A DNA stretch of 64,000 bases from assembly GCF_003096555.1 (NCBI RefSeq), contig NZ_QEKM01000001.1, positions 3,100,001 through 3,164,000 on the forward strand, read 5' to 3'. The DNA is from Simplicispira sp. 125 (GTDB taxonomy: Bacteria; Pseudomonadota; Gammaproteobacteria; Burkholderiales; Burkholderiaceae_C). The notes below the pieces were generated by a model. It did no database searches, had not been told where the DNA came from, and saw only the letters and a program-made list of their open reading frames with translations. Positions 24,974 through 33,656 of this stretch are shown here, in pieces (position 1 is the first letter of the stretch; every line of letters begins with the position of its first letter). The translations under genes were made by a program, and so were the position numbers.

Positions 24974-27835
24974 ATGCTGAGCCAACACACTGAAATCGAC
25001 TACGGCACGCCCGCCAGCACATCGGCCGAACTTGTCACGCTGGAGATCGACGGCGCCCAGGTCACCGTGCCGCGCGGCACCTCGCTCATGCGCGCCGCCG
25101 TGGACGCGGGCATCCAGGTGCCCAAACTGTGCGCCACCGACAGCCTGGAGCCCTTTGGCTCGTGCCGCCTGTGCCTCGTTGAAATTGAAGGGCGCAAGGG
25201 CTACCCGGCCTCGTGCACCACCCCGGCCGAGCCCGGCATGAAGGTACGCACCCAAACGCCCAAGCTGCAAGACCTGCGCAAGGGCGTGATGGAGCTGTAT
25301 ATCTCCGACCACCCGCTCGACTGCCTGACCTGCGCCTCCAACGGCGACTGCGAGCTGCAGACCCAGGCCGGTGTGGTGGGCCTGCGCAACGTGCGCTACG
25401 GGTTTGAGGGCGCCAACCACTTCGACAACCCAAAGGACGAGTCCAACCCGTACTTCACCTACGACCCGGCCAAATGCATTGTGTGCAACCGCTGCGTGCG
25501 CGCGTGTGAAGAAACCCAGGGCACTTTTGCGCTGACCATCACCGGGCGCGGCTTTGAATCGCGTGTCACGGCGGGGCAGGGCGGCAGCTTCATGGAGTCG
25601 GACTGCGTGAGCTGCGGCGCCTGCGTGCAGGCCTGCCCCACGGCCACGCTGGAAGAAAAGAAGGTCATCCTGCTCGGCCAGCCCGAGCACAGCGTGATCA
25701 CCACCTGCGCGTATTGCGGCGTGGGCTGCGGCTTCAAAGCCGAGATGAAGGGCAGCGAAGTCATCCGCATGGTGCCGTGGAAAGACGGCAAGGCCAACGA
25801 AGGCCATTCCTGTGTGAAGGGCCGTTTTGCCTGGGGCTACGCCACGCACAAGGACCGCATCACCACCCCCATGGTGCGCGAAAAAATCACCGACCCGTGG
25901 CGTGAGGTGGGCTGGGAAGAAGCCCTGGCGCACGCGGCGGGTGCGTTTCGCCGCATCCAGGCCAAGCATGGCAAGGATTCGATTGGCGGCCTGGTGTCGT
26001 CGCGCTGCACCAACGAGGAGGGCTATCTGGTGCAGAAAATGGTGCGCGCTGCCTTTGGCAACAACAACGTGGACACCTGTGCGCGCGTGTGCCACTCGCC
26101 TACCGGCTATGGCCTGGGCGTAACGCTGGGCACCTCGGCCGGCACGCAGACCTTCCAGTCGGTGGAGAAGGCCGACGTCATCATGGTGATTGGCGCCAAC
26201 CCGACCGACGGCCACCCGGTATTCGGCTCGCGCATGAAAAAGCGCCTGCGCCAGGGCGCCCAACTCATCGTGGCCGACCCGCGCCGTATCGATCTGGTCA
26301 AGTCACCCCACGTGCACGCCACGCACCACCTGCCGCTCAAGCCCGGCACCAACGTGGCCCTCATTACAGCACTGGCGCATGTGGTGGTCACCGAAGGCCT
26401 GGTGGATGAGGCTTTTGTGGCCGAGCGCTGCGACACCCAGTCGTTCAACGACTGGCGCGCTTTTGTGGCGCAACCCGAACATTCGCCCGAAGCCACCGAG
26501 GCTATCACCGGCGTGCCCGCCTTTGATGTGCGCGGCGCCGCCCGCCTGTATGCCAACGCGGACAACGCCGCCATCTATTACGGCCTGGGCGTGACCGAAC
26601 ACAGCCAGGGTTCGACCATGGTGATCGGCATTGCCAACCTGGCCATGGCCACGGGCAATGTGGGCCGCGAGGGTGTGGGCGTGAACCCGCTGCGTGGACA
26701 GAACAACGTGCAGGGCTCGTGCGACATGGGCGCCTTCCCGCACGAGCTGCCGGGCTACCGCCATGTGTCGGACAGCACGGTGCGCGGTGCCTTCGAGGCC
26801 GCCTGGGGTGTCGCCATCGACCCCGAGCCGGGCCTGCGCATTCCCAACATGTTCGACGCCGCCATGGCGGGCGAATTCAAGGGCCTGTATTGCCAGGGCG
26901 AGGACATTGCGCAGTCCGACCCCAACACCCAGCATGTGGCCGCCGCGCTGATGGCGATGGACTGCATCGTGGTGCAGGACATCTTCCTGAACGAAACCGC
27001 CAAGTACGCCCATGTGTTTTTGCCGGGCTCGTCGTTCCTTGAAAAAGACGGCACCTTCACCAACTCCGAGCGCCGCATCTCGCGCGTGCGCAAGGTCATG
27101 GCGCCGCTGGGCGGCTATGCCGACTGGGAGGTGACGGTGCTGCTGGCGCGTGCGCTGGGGTATGAGATGCCGTATACGCACCCGTCGCAGATCATGGACG
27201 AGATCGCCGCGCTCACACCCAGCTTTTCCGGCGTGAACTATGCCAAACTCGACGCGCTGGGCAGCGTGCAGTGGCCCTGCAACGATAGCACCCCACCCGA
27301 GGGCACGGTAACCATGCACGTGGACAAGTTTGTACGCGGCAAGGGGCGTTTCATGGTCACGCAGTATGTGGCGACCGACGAGAAGGTCACGCGGCGGTTT
27401 CCGCTGCTGCTGACCACCGGACGCATCCTGTCGCAGTACAACGTGGGCGCGCAGACGCGGCGCACCGACAACGTGTTGTGGCACCACGAAGACCTGCTGG
27501 AGATCCACCCGCACGACGCCGAGGAGCGCGGCATCCGCAACGGCGACTGGGTCGGCATCCAGAGCCGCGCGGGCGAGACCGTGCTGCGCGCCGAGGTGTC
27601 TGCGCGCATGCAGCCGGGCGTGGTCTACACCACCTTCCACTTCCCCGAATCGGGCGCCAACGTGATCACCACCGACAACTCCGACTGGGCCACCAATTGC
27701 CCCGAGTACAAGGTGACGGCCGTGCAGGTGATGCCGGTGATGCAGCCCTCGGCCTGGCAAAAGGAGCACCAGCGCTTTGACCAGGTGCAGCAGCAATTGC
27801 TGGCCGCGCGCACGGTTGGGGCAGCACAGGAATAA
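24974..27835 (+). CDS. fdsA: NAD-dependent formate dehydrogenase alpha (molybdenum) subunit
   Basis: 953 residues. In order: a [2Fe-2S] ferredoxin domain (CATDSLEPFGSCRLC), a His/Cys [4Fe-4S] motif (DHPLDCLTCASNGDC), two ferredoxin clusters (CIVCNRCVRAC and CVSCGACVQAC), a further [4Fe-4S] motif (CAYCGVGC), the bis-MGD catalytic domain and a C-terminal molybdopterin-binding domain. The Mo ligand is a cysteine (Cys373 in ARVCHSPTG), not selenocysteine. It oxidises formate to CO2 in the cytoplasm. Start at 24974 follows GAGAGGACACCC. Confidence 0.96.
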   Translation: MLSQHTEIDYGTPASTSAELVTLEIDGAQVTVPRGTSLMRAAVDAGIQVPKLCATDSLEPFGSCRLCLVEIEGRKGYPASCTTPAEPGMKVRTQTPKLQDLRKGVMELYISDHPLDCLTCASNGDCELQTQAGVVGLRNVRYGFEGANHFDNPKDESNPYFTYDPAKCIVCNRCVRACEETQGTFALTITGRGFESRVTAGQGGSFMESDCVSCGACVQACPTATLEEKKVILLGQPEHSVITTCAYCGVGCGFKAEMKGSEVIRMVPWKDGKANEGHSCVKGRFAWGYATHKDRITTPMVREKITDPWREVGWEEALAHAAGAFRRIQAKHGKDSIGGLVSSRCTNEEGYLVQKMVRAAFGNNNVDTCARVCHSPTGYGLGVTLGTSAGTQTFQSVEKADVIMVIGANPTDGHPVFGSRMKKRLRQGAQLIVADPRRIDLVKSPHVHATHHLPLKPGTNVALITALAHVVVTEGLVDEAFVAERCDTQSFNDWRAFVAQPEHSPEATEAITGVPAFDVRGAARLYANADNAAIYYGLGVTEHSQGSTMVIGIANLAMATGNVGREGVGVNPLRGQNNVQGSCDMGAFPHELPGYRHVSDSTVRGAFEAAWGVAIDPEPGLRIPNMFDAAMAGEFKGLYCQGEDIAQSDPNTQHVAAALMAMDCIVVQDIFLNETAKYAHVFLPGSSFLEKDGTFTNSERRISRVRKVMAPLGGYADWEVTVLLARALGYEMPYTHPSQIMDEIAALTPSFSGVNYAKLDALGSVQWPCNDSTPPEGTVTMHVDKFVRGKGRFMVTQYVATDEKVTRRFPLLLTTGRILSQYNVGAQTRRTDNVLWHHEDLLEIHPHDAEERGIRNGDWVGIQSRAGETVLRAEVSARMQPGVVYTTFHFPESGANVITTDNSDWATNCPEYKVTAVQVMPVMQPSAWQKEHQRFDQVQQQLLAARTVGAAQE

Positions 27836-27852
27836 TGAGGCAGAGACCCCCC

Positions 27853-28761
27853 ATGCAACGACGCAAAACACACCGCTCCCTGATGCCCCCACCACAGACG
27901 GTTGCCTTCTGCGAAGGCGCGCGTGCGCTGCCCGTGCGCGGCGTGCGCGGCGGCAACGACTACAGCGTGGACGACTGGGTGGCCGATGAGGTGCCCGTGG
28001 CGCTGGAATACAACGGCATCTCGCACACCGTGATGCTGGCCACGCCGCTCGATCTGGCCGATTTCGCACTGGGTTTTTCGCTCAGCGAGGGCATCCTGTC
28101 GGACGCCAGCGAGCTCTATGGCGTGGAGGAAGAAGCCTCCGCGCTGGGCATCACGCTGCACCTGTCGGTCGCGGCCGGGGCGTTTGCGCGCCTCAAAGAG
28201 CGCCGCCGCTCCATGACGGGCCGCACCGGCTGCGGTCTGTGCGGCACCGAAAGCCTGGCCCATGTGGCGCGCACGCTGCCGCCCCTGCCATCGATGGCCG
28301 AAACAGGCCCACTCGACCGCGCCGCCATTGCCCGCGCCATGTCGCAGTTCTGTGAGCTGCAAACCCTGCAACAGGCCACGGGCGCCGTGCACGCGGCCGC
28401 CTGGTGCAGCGCGGGCGGCGAGGTGCGCTGGCTGCGCGAGGACGTGGGCCGCCACAACGCGCTCGACAAGCTCATCGGCGCCCTGGCGCTGAACGGGGTG
28501 AACGCGGCGCAGGGCTTCATCGCCGTCACCAGCCGCGCCAGCTTTGAAATGGTGCAAAAAACCGCCGCTGCCGGTGTGCCCCTGCTGGCCGCCGTGTCGG
28601 CCCCCACGTCGTTTGCCGTGACCACCGCCGAGCGCGCCGGTCTCACCCTGGTGGGCTTTGCACGCCAGCAAGACCTGGTGGTGTACTGCCGCCCCGAACG
28701 CCTGGGCTGGGCCCCGCTGGCCACGTCCCCTTTGAACGAAACCACACCCCATGCACACTGA
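27853..28761 (+). CDS. fdhD: Formate dehydrogenase accessory sulfurtransferase FdhD (FdsC)
   Basis: 302 residues. It carries the conserved CGLCG pair in RTGCGLCGTESLAHV and the block WLREDVGRHNALDKLIGAL. FdhD moves sulfur from the cysteine desulfurase to the molybdenum cofactor, which Mo/W formate dehydrogenases need. ATG 27853 is used; another ATG at 27835 overlaps the fdsA stop. The fds operon order G-B-A-C-D is conserved here. Confidence 0.94.
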   Translation: MQRRKTHRSLMPPPQTVAFCEGARALPVRGVRGGNDYSVDDWVADEVPVALEYNGISHTVMLATPLDLADFALGFSLSEGILSDASELYGVEEEASALGITLHLSVAAGAFARLKERRRSMTGRTGCGLCGTESLAHVARTLPPLPSMAETGPLDRAAIARAMSQFCELQTLQQATGAVHAAAWCSAGGEVRWLREDVGRHNALDKLIGALALNGVNAAQGFIAVTSRASFEMVQKTAAAGVPLLAAVSAPTSFAVTTAERAGLTLVGFARQQDLVVYCRPERLGWAPLATSPLNETTPHAH

Positions 28762-28972
28762 TCCCCTGGTCAAGATGGCCAACCAGATTGCCGATTTTTT
28801 TGGTGCCATGCCCAACCGCGCCGAAGCGCTCGAAGGCATCGCCCAGCACATCCGCAAGTTCTGGGTGCCGCGCATGCGCCAGCGCTTTCTGGCCCATGTG
28901 GACGCCGGCGGCGCGGGGCTGCACCCGCTGGTGCTGCAATCGGTGCAGGCGCACCGGGCCCTATTGGAATAA
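28751..28972 (+). CDS. fdsD: Formate dehydrogenase delta subunit
   Basis: 73 residues with the small-subunit pattern VKMANQIADFF, then IAQHIRKFWVPRMRQR. FdsD is a small accessory subunit required for a working complex, possibly in cofactor insertion. It overlaps the end of fdhD by 11 bp and closes the operon. Confidence 0.92.
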   Translation: MHTDPLVKMANQIADFFGAMPNRAEALEGIAQHIRKFWVPRMRQRFLAHVDAGGAGLHPLVLQSVQAHRALLE

Positions 28973-29021
28973 GAGCGGCCCAAAAAAATCCCAATCGTTC
29001 TGGCGCTTTCATCCGGTATAT

Positions 29022-29057
29022 ACTCCACACACCATCCATTTAGATGGTTTATGGAGT
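29022..29057. promoter_or_regulatory. Nested palindrome over promoter and RBS, probable CopG operator
   Basis: Two inverted repeats share one centre at 29039.5: inner ACCATC/GATGGT and outer ACTCCA/TGGAGT. The outer right arm contains the GGAG ribosome-binding site of the CopG gene, and a -10-like TATACT (29019-29024) overlaps the left arm. This fits autorepression by a ribbon-helix-helix protein. Confidence 0.6.
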
Positions 29058-29060
29058 TAA

Positions 29061-29489
29061 ATGAGCGAAATCTCTCCCACAGACGCACCCAAGCTGCGCG
29101 TACCCGATAACGAAAAAGTCACCGTCAACCTCGGCTACGTGGACCTGGGCCACATTGATTTGCTGGTGGCCGAGGGCTTTTACAGCAACCGCACGGATTT
29201 CATCCGCACCGCCATCCGTAACCAGCTCGCTGCGCAACAAGAAGCCGTGCGGCAAGTCGTCACGCGCAAAGCGCTGGTTCTGGGCTTGCAGCGCTTTGGC
29301 CGCGCCGAGCTTGAGGCGGTGCGCCGCGCCGGTGAGGCGCTGGACATTCGCGTGCTGGGCCTGGCCGTGATCGAGGCCGATGTGAGTGCGGACCTGGCCA
29401 GCGCCACCATTGCTTCGCTGACCGTGCTGGGGGCTTTTCAGGCGAGTGCCGAAGTCAAATCCGCCTTGCGCGGGAGGATGCAAACATGA
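29061..29489 (+). CDS. CopG/ribbon-helix-helix-type transcriptional regulator
   Basis: 142 residues. The N-terminal region (KVTVNLGYVDLGHIDLLVAEG, then YSNRTDFIRTAIRNQL) fits a ribbon-helix-helix DNA-binding motif; the C-terminal half (VLGLAVIEADVSADLASATI) may be an oligomerisation domain. It overlaps the PHB depolymerase start by ATGA, so both form a two-gene operon, probably self-regulated through the upstream palindrome. Confidence 0.8.
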   Translation: MSEISPTDAPKLRVPDNEKVTVNLGYVDLGHIDLLVAEGFYSNRTDFIRTAIRNQLAAQQEAVRQVVTRKALVLGLQRFGRAELEAVRRAGEALDIRVLGLAVIEADVSADLASATIASLTVLGAFQASAEVKSALRGRMQT

Positions 29490-30625
29490 ACGGACTTCCC
29501 TTTGCGCAGCGCGGCGCCCCTGTATTGCCCGCGTCCATGGCCGAGGCGTTGGCGCTGGTGCGCCGTGGTGAGTTGCAACGCGCCAGTAGCCTGCTGATGA
29601 AGGGTTTGCACGGCGGTGCTGAGCGCGCCGAGCCCGCAAGCGGCCCCCACACCGCCGCGGCGCGCTTTAACCGCAGCGACATCGAGGACGTGGACGACAT
29701 TCGTGCCACCTCAACGGCACAGGTGTGGCCACGTGCTCCGGCCCACACGCAAGGGCGTGCGCGCTTCTCCAGCGTCGCGTTTCGGCATGGCGGCGCCGAT
29801 CACCCGTTTCATTTGTACGTGCCAGCGAGCGCCGCGCCGCCCGCCGGTCGCGCTGTCATTCTGATGCTGCACGGCTGCACACAGGACGCTCAAGATTTCG
29901 CCCAAGGCACGCGCATGAATGCCCAAGCGGAGCGGACGGGCGCACTGGTGCTCTACCCCACGCAGCAGCGCGCAGCAAACCACAACGGCTGTTGGAACTG
30001 GTTTCGCCCCGAAGATCAACGCGCCGGGGCAGGAGAGCCTGCCTTGCTGCTGGCCATGCTTGGGCATGTGATGGCGACCGAGGCGGTGGACCCGCGGCGC
30101 GCTTATGTGGCCGGGCTTTCCGCAGGCGGTGCCATGGCGGCAGTGCTGGCGCGCGAGTACCCAGAGGTGTTTGCTGCGGTCGGCGTGCATTCAGGGCTGG
30201 CGGCCGGGGCGGCACACAACATGATGGGCGCACTCTCGGCAATGAGAAGTGGAGCCAAGGGGGATGCGCCCGGCACGCAGGGTGGTGGCGACCCTGCCGT
30301 GCCACTCATCGTCTTCCATGGCGACCGCGACACCACCGTGCACCCACGCAACGGCGAGCAGCTGCTCGGCGCTGCGGTGCTCCGTGGAATGACAGAAACC
30401 CAATCCGGCCACAGCGGAGATGGGCAGCGCTACACACGAACCCTTGTTCGTTCTTCGGACACAAAGACCGTACAGGCCGAACACTGGCTGCTGCACGGCG
30501 CAGGCCACGCCTGGTCCGGCGGTGATGCACGCGGCAGCCACGCCAGCGCCACGGGGGTGAATGCCTCACAGGAGATGCTGCGCTTCTTCATGGAGCGCCC
30601 ACGGGTGGACAAAAGCAGTCTTTGA
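29486..30625 (+). CDS. PHB depolymerase-family esterase
   Basis: 379 residues. The alpha/beta-hydrolase core runs from about residue 100: oxyanion-type LHGCTQDAQDFAQGTRMN, nucleophile in GLSAGGAMA, and catalytic Asp/His regions IVFHGDRDTTVHP and LLHGAGHAWSGG. It belongs to the type-1 short-chain-length PHA depolymerase/esterase group. No signal peptide is evident, so it may act inside the cell or be exported by another route. The roughly 95-residue N-terminus is poorly conserved. Confidence 0.88.
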   Translation: MNGLPFAQRGAPVLPASMAEALALVRRGELQRASSLLMKGLHGGAERAEPASGPHTAAARFNRSDIEDVDDIRATSTAQVWPRAPAHTQGRARFSSVAFRHGGADHPFHLYVPASAAPPAGRAVILMLHGCTQDAQDFAQGTRMNAQAERTGALVLYPTQQRAANHNGCWNWFRPEDQRAGAGEPALLLAMLGHVMATEAVDPRRAYVAGLSAGGAMAAVLAREYPEVFAAVGVHSGLAAGAAHNMMGALSAMRSGAKGDAPGTQGGGDPAVPLIVFHGDRDTTVHPRNGEQLLGAAVLRGMTETQSGHSGDGQRYTRTLVRSSDTKTVQAEHWLLHGAGHAWSGGDARGSHASATGVNASQEMLRFFMERPRVDKSSL

Positions 30626-30653
30626 CCGATGAGCGCTGGTTTTGCTCTATATT

Positions 30654-30700
30654 CAATAGCTACCAGCGCTTGATAGATAAGCGTTAGCAACCATTTTTAT
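30654..30700 (+). repeat. Dispersed stem-loop repeat, family A, copy 4
   Basis: Pattern AATAGCTACCAGCGCTT, short loop, AAGCGTTAGCAACCATTTTT. It lies 28 bp after the PHB depolymerase stop and ends 19 bp before the exonuclease start. Confidence 0.75.
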
Positions 30701-30718
30701 CAATCTTTCCACACGCTC

Positions 30719-31348
30719 GTGCCAGATCGCATCGCCGTTATCGATTTTGAAACCACGGGCAGTTCGCCCGGCCAGGGTGCGCGCGCGACCGAGGTGGCCA
30801 TCGTGATCGTCGAGCACGGCGTGGTGGTGGACAGTTACCAGAGCCTGATGAACGGTGGGGTGTGGGTGCCGCCCTTCATCACCCAGCTCACCGGCATCAC
30901 CAACGCCATGGTTTCGCAAGCGCCCCCCGCCGAAGAGGTCATGGCGCAGGCCAGCCGCTTTGTGGGCGACACGCCGCTGGTGGCCCACAACGCCCCGTTT
31001 GACCGGGGCTTCTGGCAAGCCGAACTGGCACGTGCCGGGTGTGCAGCGGAGCAGCCTTTTGCCTGCACGGTGCGGCTCTCGCGCCGCCTCTACCCGGATG
31101 CGCCCAACCACCAGTTGGGCACGCTGGCGCGCTTTCACCGCCTGCCCAGCGCGGGCCGCGCGCACCGGGCGCTGGCCGATGCGCAGGTGACGGCCGCGCT
31201 GCTGCTGCGCATCCAGCAAGACCTGGGTGAGCGCTGGGGCGTGGCCGCGCCGGGGCATGATTTTCTGATGGCGCTGCAGGCCTGCGCCAAGGCACGGCTG
31301 CCGGGCTTTATGGCCCAGCACGGCGCCGCTCAAGCCGTGCGGCGATAG
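30719..31348 (+). CDS. DnaQ-like 3'-5' exonuclease
   Basis: 209 residues with the DEDDh exonuclease motifs: Exo I VIDFETTGS, Exo II VAHNAPFDRGFW, Exo III HRALADAQVT. It resembles stand-alone epsilon-type or PolC-exonuclease-like proteins that trim DNA or RNA 3' ends. GTG start at 30719. Its end overlaps the end of the convergent methyltransferase gene by 19 bp. Confidence 0.9.
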   Translation: MPDRIAVIDFETTGSSPGQGARATEVAIVIVEHGVVVDSYQSLMNGGVWVPPFITQLTGITNAMVSQAPPAEEVMAQASRFVGDTPLVAHNAPFDRGFWQAELARAGCAAEQPFACTVRLSRRLYPDAPNHQLGTLARFHRLPSAGRAHRALADAQVTAALLLRIQQDLGERWGVAAPGHDFLMALQACAKARLPGFMAQHGAAQAVRR

Positions 31349-32025
31349 ACCAGCAGGCGGCCTTTGTACAGGGGGCGGTACGCGGTGGCAGCGGTATCGA
31401 GCCGCCGCTCCGTCAGGGCAAAACCCATGGCCAGCATCTGCCGTGAAAAGGCTGGCCGGTTCCCGCGGTCGGGGTCCACGATCCACACCTCGGCGTCGGC
31501 CTGTGCATGGCGGCCAATGAAGCCCGCCAGCGCCATGCTGGCGTCACGGTCGTACAGCAGGTCGCTGCCAACGAGCAGGTCGTAACGCCCACGCAAGGTG
31601 GTGGAGTGGGCGCCAAACCCGGCGCTGGATTCGGCAGCGCCCCACGCGCCATGCCGGTATTTCATGGGCGCCAGACCATTGAGGCGCAGGTTGTTGCGCA
31701 AAAAACGCGCGGTCAGCGGGTGGCTGTCGCTGGCGGTGATGTCCATGCCCAGGCGGTGCGCCACCAGGCTGGGCAGGGCCAGGCCGCAGCCCATCTCCAG
31801 CACCCGTTCGCCCAACCGCACGGTGCGCTGCGCCAGGCGCGTGGCCAGCTGCCCGCCCGAAGGCCAGAGCAAGCCAAACAAAGGCCAGGTGGCCGACGAG
31901 ATGCCCAGGCGCTCGGCCAGGCCCAGCGGGTCGGCGAACTGCTGGCGGTCGAGCAGGGAGCGAATATGCAGGTTGTCCACGCCCGCCACGGCAATGCTCT
32001 CTTGCTTGGTTTCATAGCCGGGCAT
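31330..32025 (-). CDS. Class I SAM-dependent methyltransferase
   Basis: 231 residues. The SAM-binding motif I is RVLEMGCGLALPS, the acidic motif is DITASDSHPL, and YDLLVGSDLLYDRD resembles the protein-lysine methyltransferase (METTL/FAM86-type) branch. The substrate cannot be told from sequence. The 3' end overlaps the exonuclease gene tail-to-tail. Confidence 0.83.
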   Translation of the reverse strand: MPGYETKQESIAVAGVDNLHIRSLLDRQQFADPLGLAERLGISSATWPLFGLLWPSGGQLATRLAQRTVRLGERVLEMGCGLALPSLVAHRLGMDITASDSHPLTARFLRNNLRLNGLAPMKYRHGAWGAAESSAGFGAHSTTLRGRYDLLVGSDLLYDRDASMALAGFIGRHAQADAEVWIVDPDRGNRPAFSRQMLAMGFALTERRLDTAATAYRPLYKGRLLVYRRTA

Positions 32026-32170
32026 GGTGGGGGGTGCGAAGCCTGCTTGAGTGGCTTCGGAGGGGTGCGGGGTGGGCGGCCATTATGCGCGTGCACTGCG
32101 CAGCAAGGCTGCACGCCTTGCGCCATCTGCCGATAATGGGCCGCCTCTACCCACTGCAAAGGTTTCCCCC

Positions 32171-32752
32171 ATGTCGTTGCTGATCCTTGGACTGGTTCTT
32201 TTTCTCGGCGTGCATTCCGTGCGCATCGTGGCCGACGGCTGGCGCACGCGCATGCGGGAGCGTCTGGGCGAAGGCCGCTGGAAAGGACTGTATTCGCTGC
32301 TCTCGTTTGCTGGCCTGATCTTTATCGTGTGGGGCTACGGCCTGGCACGCCAGGACCCCGTGCTGCTGTGGTCGCCGCCCGTGGCCATGCGCCATGCGGC
32401 CTCGCTGCTGACACTGGCGGCCTTCATCCTGCTGGTCGCCGCTTATGTTCCACGCAATGCCTTCAAGGCCCGTCTGCACCACCCCATGGTGCTCTCGGTG
32501 AAGGTATGGGCACTGGCGCACCTGCTGTCCAACGGCAACCTGGCCGATGTGCTGTTGTTTGGCGGCTTTTTGCTGTGGGCCGTGCTGGACTTTCGCGCCG
32601 CCCGCCTGCGCGACCGCGCCCAGGGCACCGCCTACCCCAGTGGCACGCTGGCCGGTACGGCCATGACGGTGGTGCTGGGCCTGGTGGCCTGGGCGGCGTT
32701 TGCCTTCTGGGGCCATGCGCTGCTGATCGGTGTCTCGCCCATGGGCCGGTAA
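32171..32752 (+). CDS. NnrU family membrane protein
   Basis: 193 residues with about five or six hydrophobic segments. Conserved features include LFLGVHSVRIVADGWR near the N-terminus and HPMVLSVKVWALAHLLSNG, typical of NnrU. The family is linked to denitrification clusters in some bacteria and is related to carotenoid/NnrUR proteins, but no nitrogen-oxide genes are nearby, so its role here is open. Confidence 0.88.
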   Translation: MSLLILGLVLFLGVHSVRIVADGWRTRMRERLGEGRWKGLYSLLSFAGLIFIVWGYGLARQDPVLLWSPPVAMRHAASLLTLAAFILLVAAYVPRNAFKARLHHPMVLSVKVWALAHLLSNGNLADVLLFGGFLLWAVLDFRAARLRDRAQGTAYPSGTLAGTAMTVVLGLVAWAAFAFWGHALLIGVSPMGR

Positions 32753-32784
32753 GCTATCAACACTCAACCTTGAGGAGTTTCTCC

Positions 32785-32958
32785 ATGCGCGGCAATATTG
32801 CAGCCATTGTGCTGATCCTGGCGGGCGGCTTCATGCTGCTGACCAACCTGGGCGTGATCGACATCAGCCTGCGCGAACTGCTGCGCACCTGGTGGCCGCT
32901 CATTCTGATTGCGGTGGGCGTGGGCCTGTTTTTCACGCCCGATCGGCTGAAGAAATAG
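32785..32958 (+). CDS. Small two-helix membrane protein (LiaI/DUF5668-like)
   Basis: 57 residues: MRGNIAAIVLILAGGFMLL, then LGVIDISLRELLRTWWP and a second hydrophobic helix ending FFTPDRLKK. The pattern of two helices around a Trp-Trp-Pro turn matches the LiaI-LiaF-like transmembrane family. A strong GAGGAG lies eight bases before ATG 32785, which supports real translation. 32 bp behind nnrU, so probably co-transcribed. Function unknown. Confidence 0.82.
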   Translation: MRGNIAAIVLILAGGFMLLTNLGVIDISLRELLRTWWPLILIAVGVGLFFTPDRLKK

Positions 32959-32968
32959 CTTACTCCTG

Positions 32969-33015
32969 ATTTGATAGCTTTTAACGCCGATCAATAAAGC
33001 GCTGAAGGCCGTTTT
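32969..33015 (+). repeat. Dispersed stem-loop repeat, family A, copy 5
   Basis: Pattern TTTGATAGCTTTTAACGCCG, short loop, AAAGCGCTGAAGGCCGTTTT. A degenerate copy between the small membrane protein and the NlpC/P60 gene, ending at the start codon. Confidence 0.6.
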
Positions 33016-33016
33016 G

Positions 33017-33526
33017 ATGCATATTTTTCCTCCACAGACCCTGAACCGGCGACAGGCCTTGCAGGGCCTGGCACTGGCCTCTGCCCTGGTGCTGGGCGGC
33101 TGCAGCACCACGCCGCCGTACCGCCCCGCACCCACCCGGGCCGCGCAGCTGTCGGACGAGCAGGCGCACGACATTGCCATCCACGCACTGGGCCTGGTGG
33201 GCACGCCCTACCGCTATGGCGGCAACACCCCCGACACCGGTTTTGACTGCAGCGGCCTGATTGGCTATGTGTACCGCCACCGCGTGGGCACGGCACCCCC
33301 GCGCACCGTCGCACAACTGAACGACTGGGGCCAGCCTGTGGATGCAGGCGAGTTGCGCACCGGAGACCTGGTGGTGTTTGGCAAGGGCCGCAGGCCCACG
33401 CATGCCGGTATCTATGTGGGCGAAGGGCGTTTTGTGCATGCGCCTTCGAGCGGCGGCGACGTGCGGCTGGACCAGCTGCAGTCGCGCCACTGGTCACGCC
33501 AGAATCCGTCGTTCCGGCGGCCTTGA
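33017..33526 (+). CDS. NlpC/P60 (C40) peptidase lipoprotein
   Basis: 169 residues. A twin-arginine-like basic start and hydrophobic stretch end in the lipobox VLGGCS. The cysteine peptidase domain has the catalytic Cys in GFDCSGLIGYVY, the His in THAGIYVGEGRF and a third polar residue in FVHAPSSGG. It probably cleaves D-Glu-DAP peptide bonds in the cell wall. ATG 33017 begins directly after a family-A repeat. Confidence 0.9.
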   Translation: MHIFPPQTLNRRQALQGLALASALVLGGCSTTPPYRPAPTRAAQLSDEQAHDIAIHALGLVGTPYRYGGNTPDTGFDCSGLIGYVYRHRVGTAPPRTVAQLNDWGQPVDAGELRTGDLVVFGKGRRPTHAGIYVGEGRFVHAPSSGGDVRLDQLQSRHWSRQNPSFRRP

Positions 33527-33656
33527 AGTGAAACACCCCTTGCGTCGCTGGGCTGGGCCGCGCCAATCGCATGCGCTGTGGGTGTTTTGCAGCGCAATAG
33601 ATCACTGAAATTCGAGGCAGGCCGACGCGCGCCGCGGCCGCGCGACAATCGGGGGC

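Noticed and set aside
33531..33587. AAACACCC / GGGTGTTT inverted repeat after the NlpC/P60 gene as a terminator
   Set aside because: The loop is about 41 nt and the T tract is short; too weak to call.
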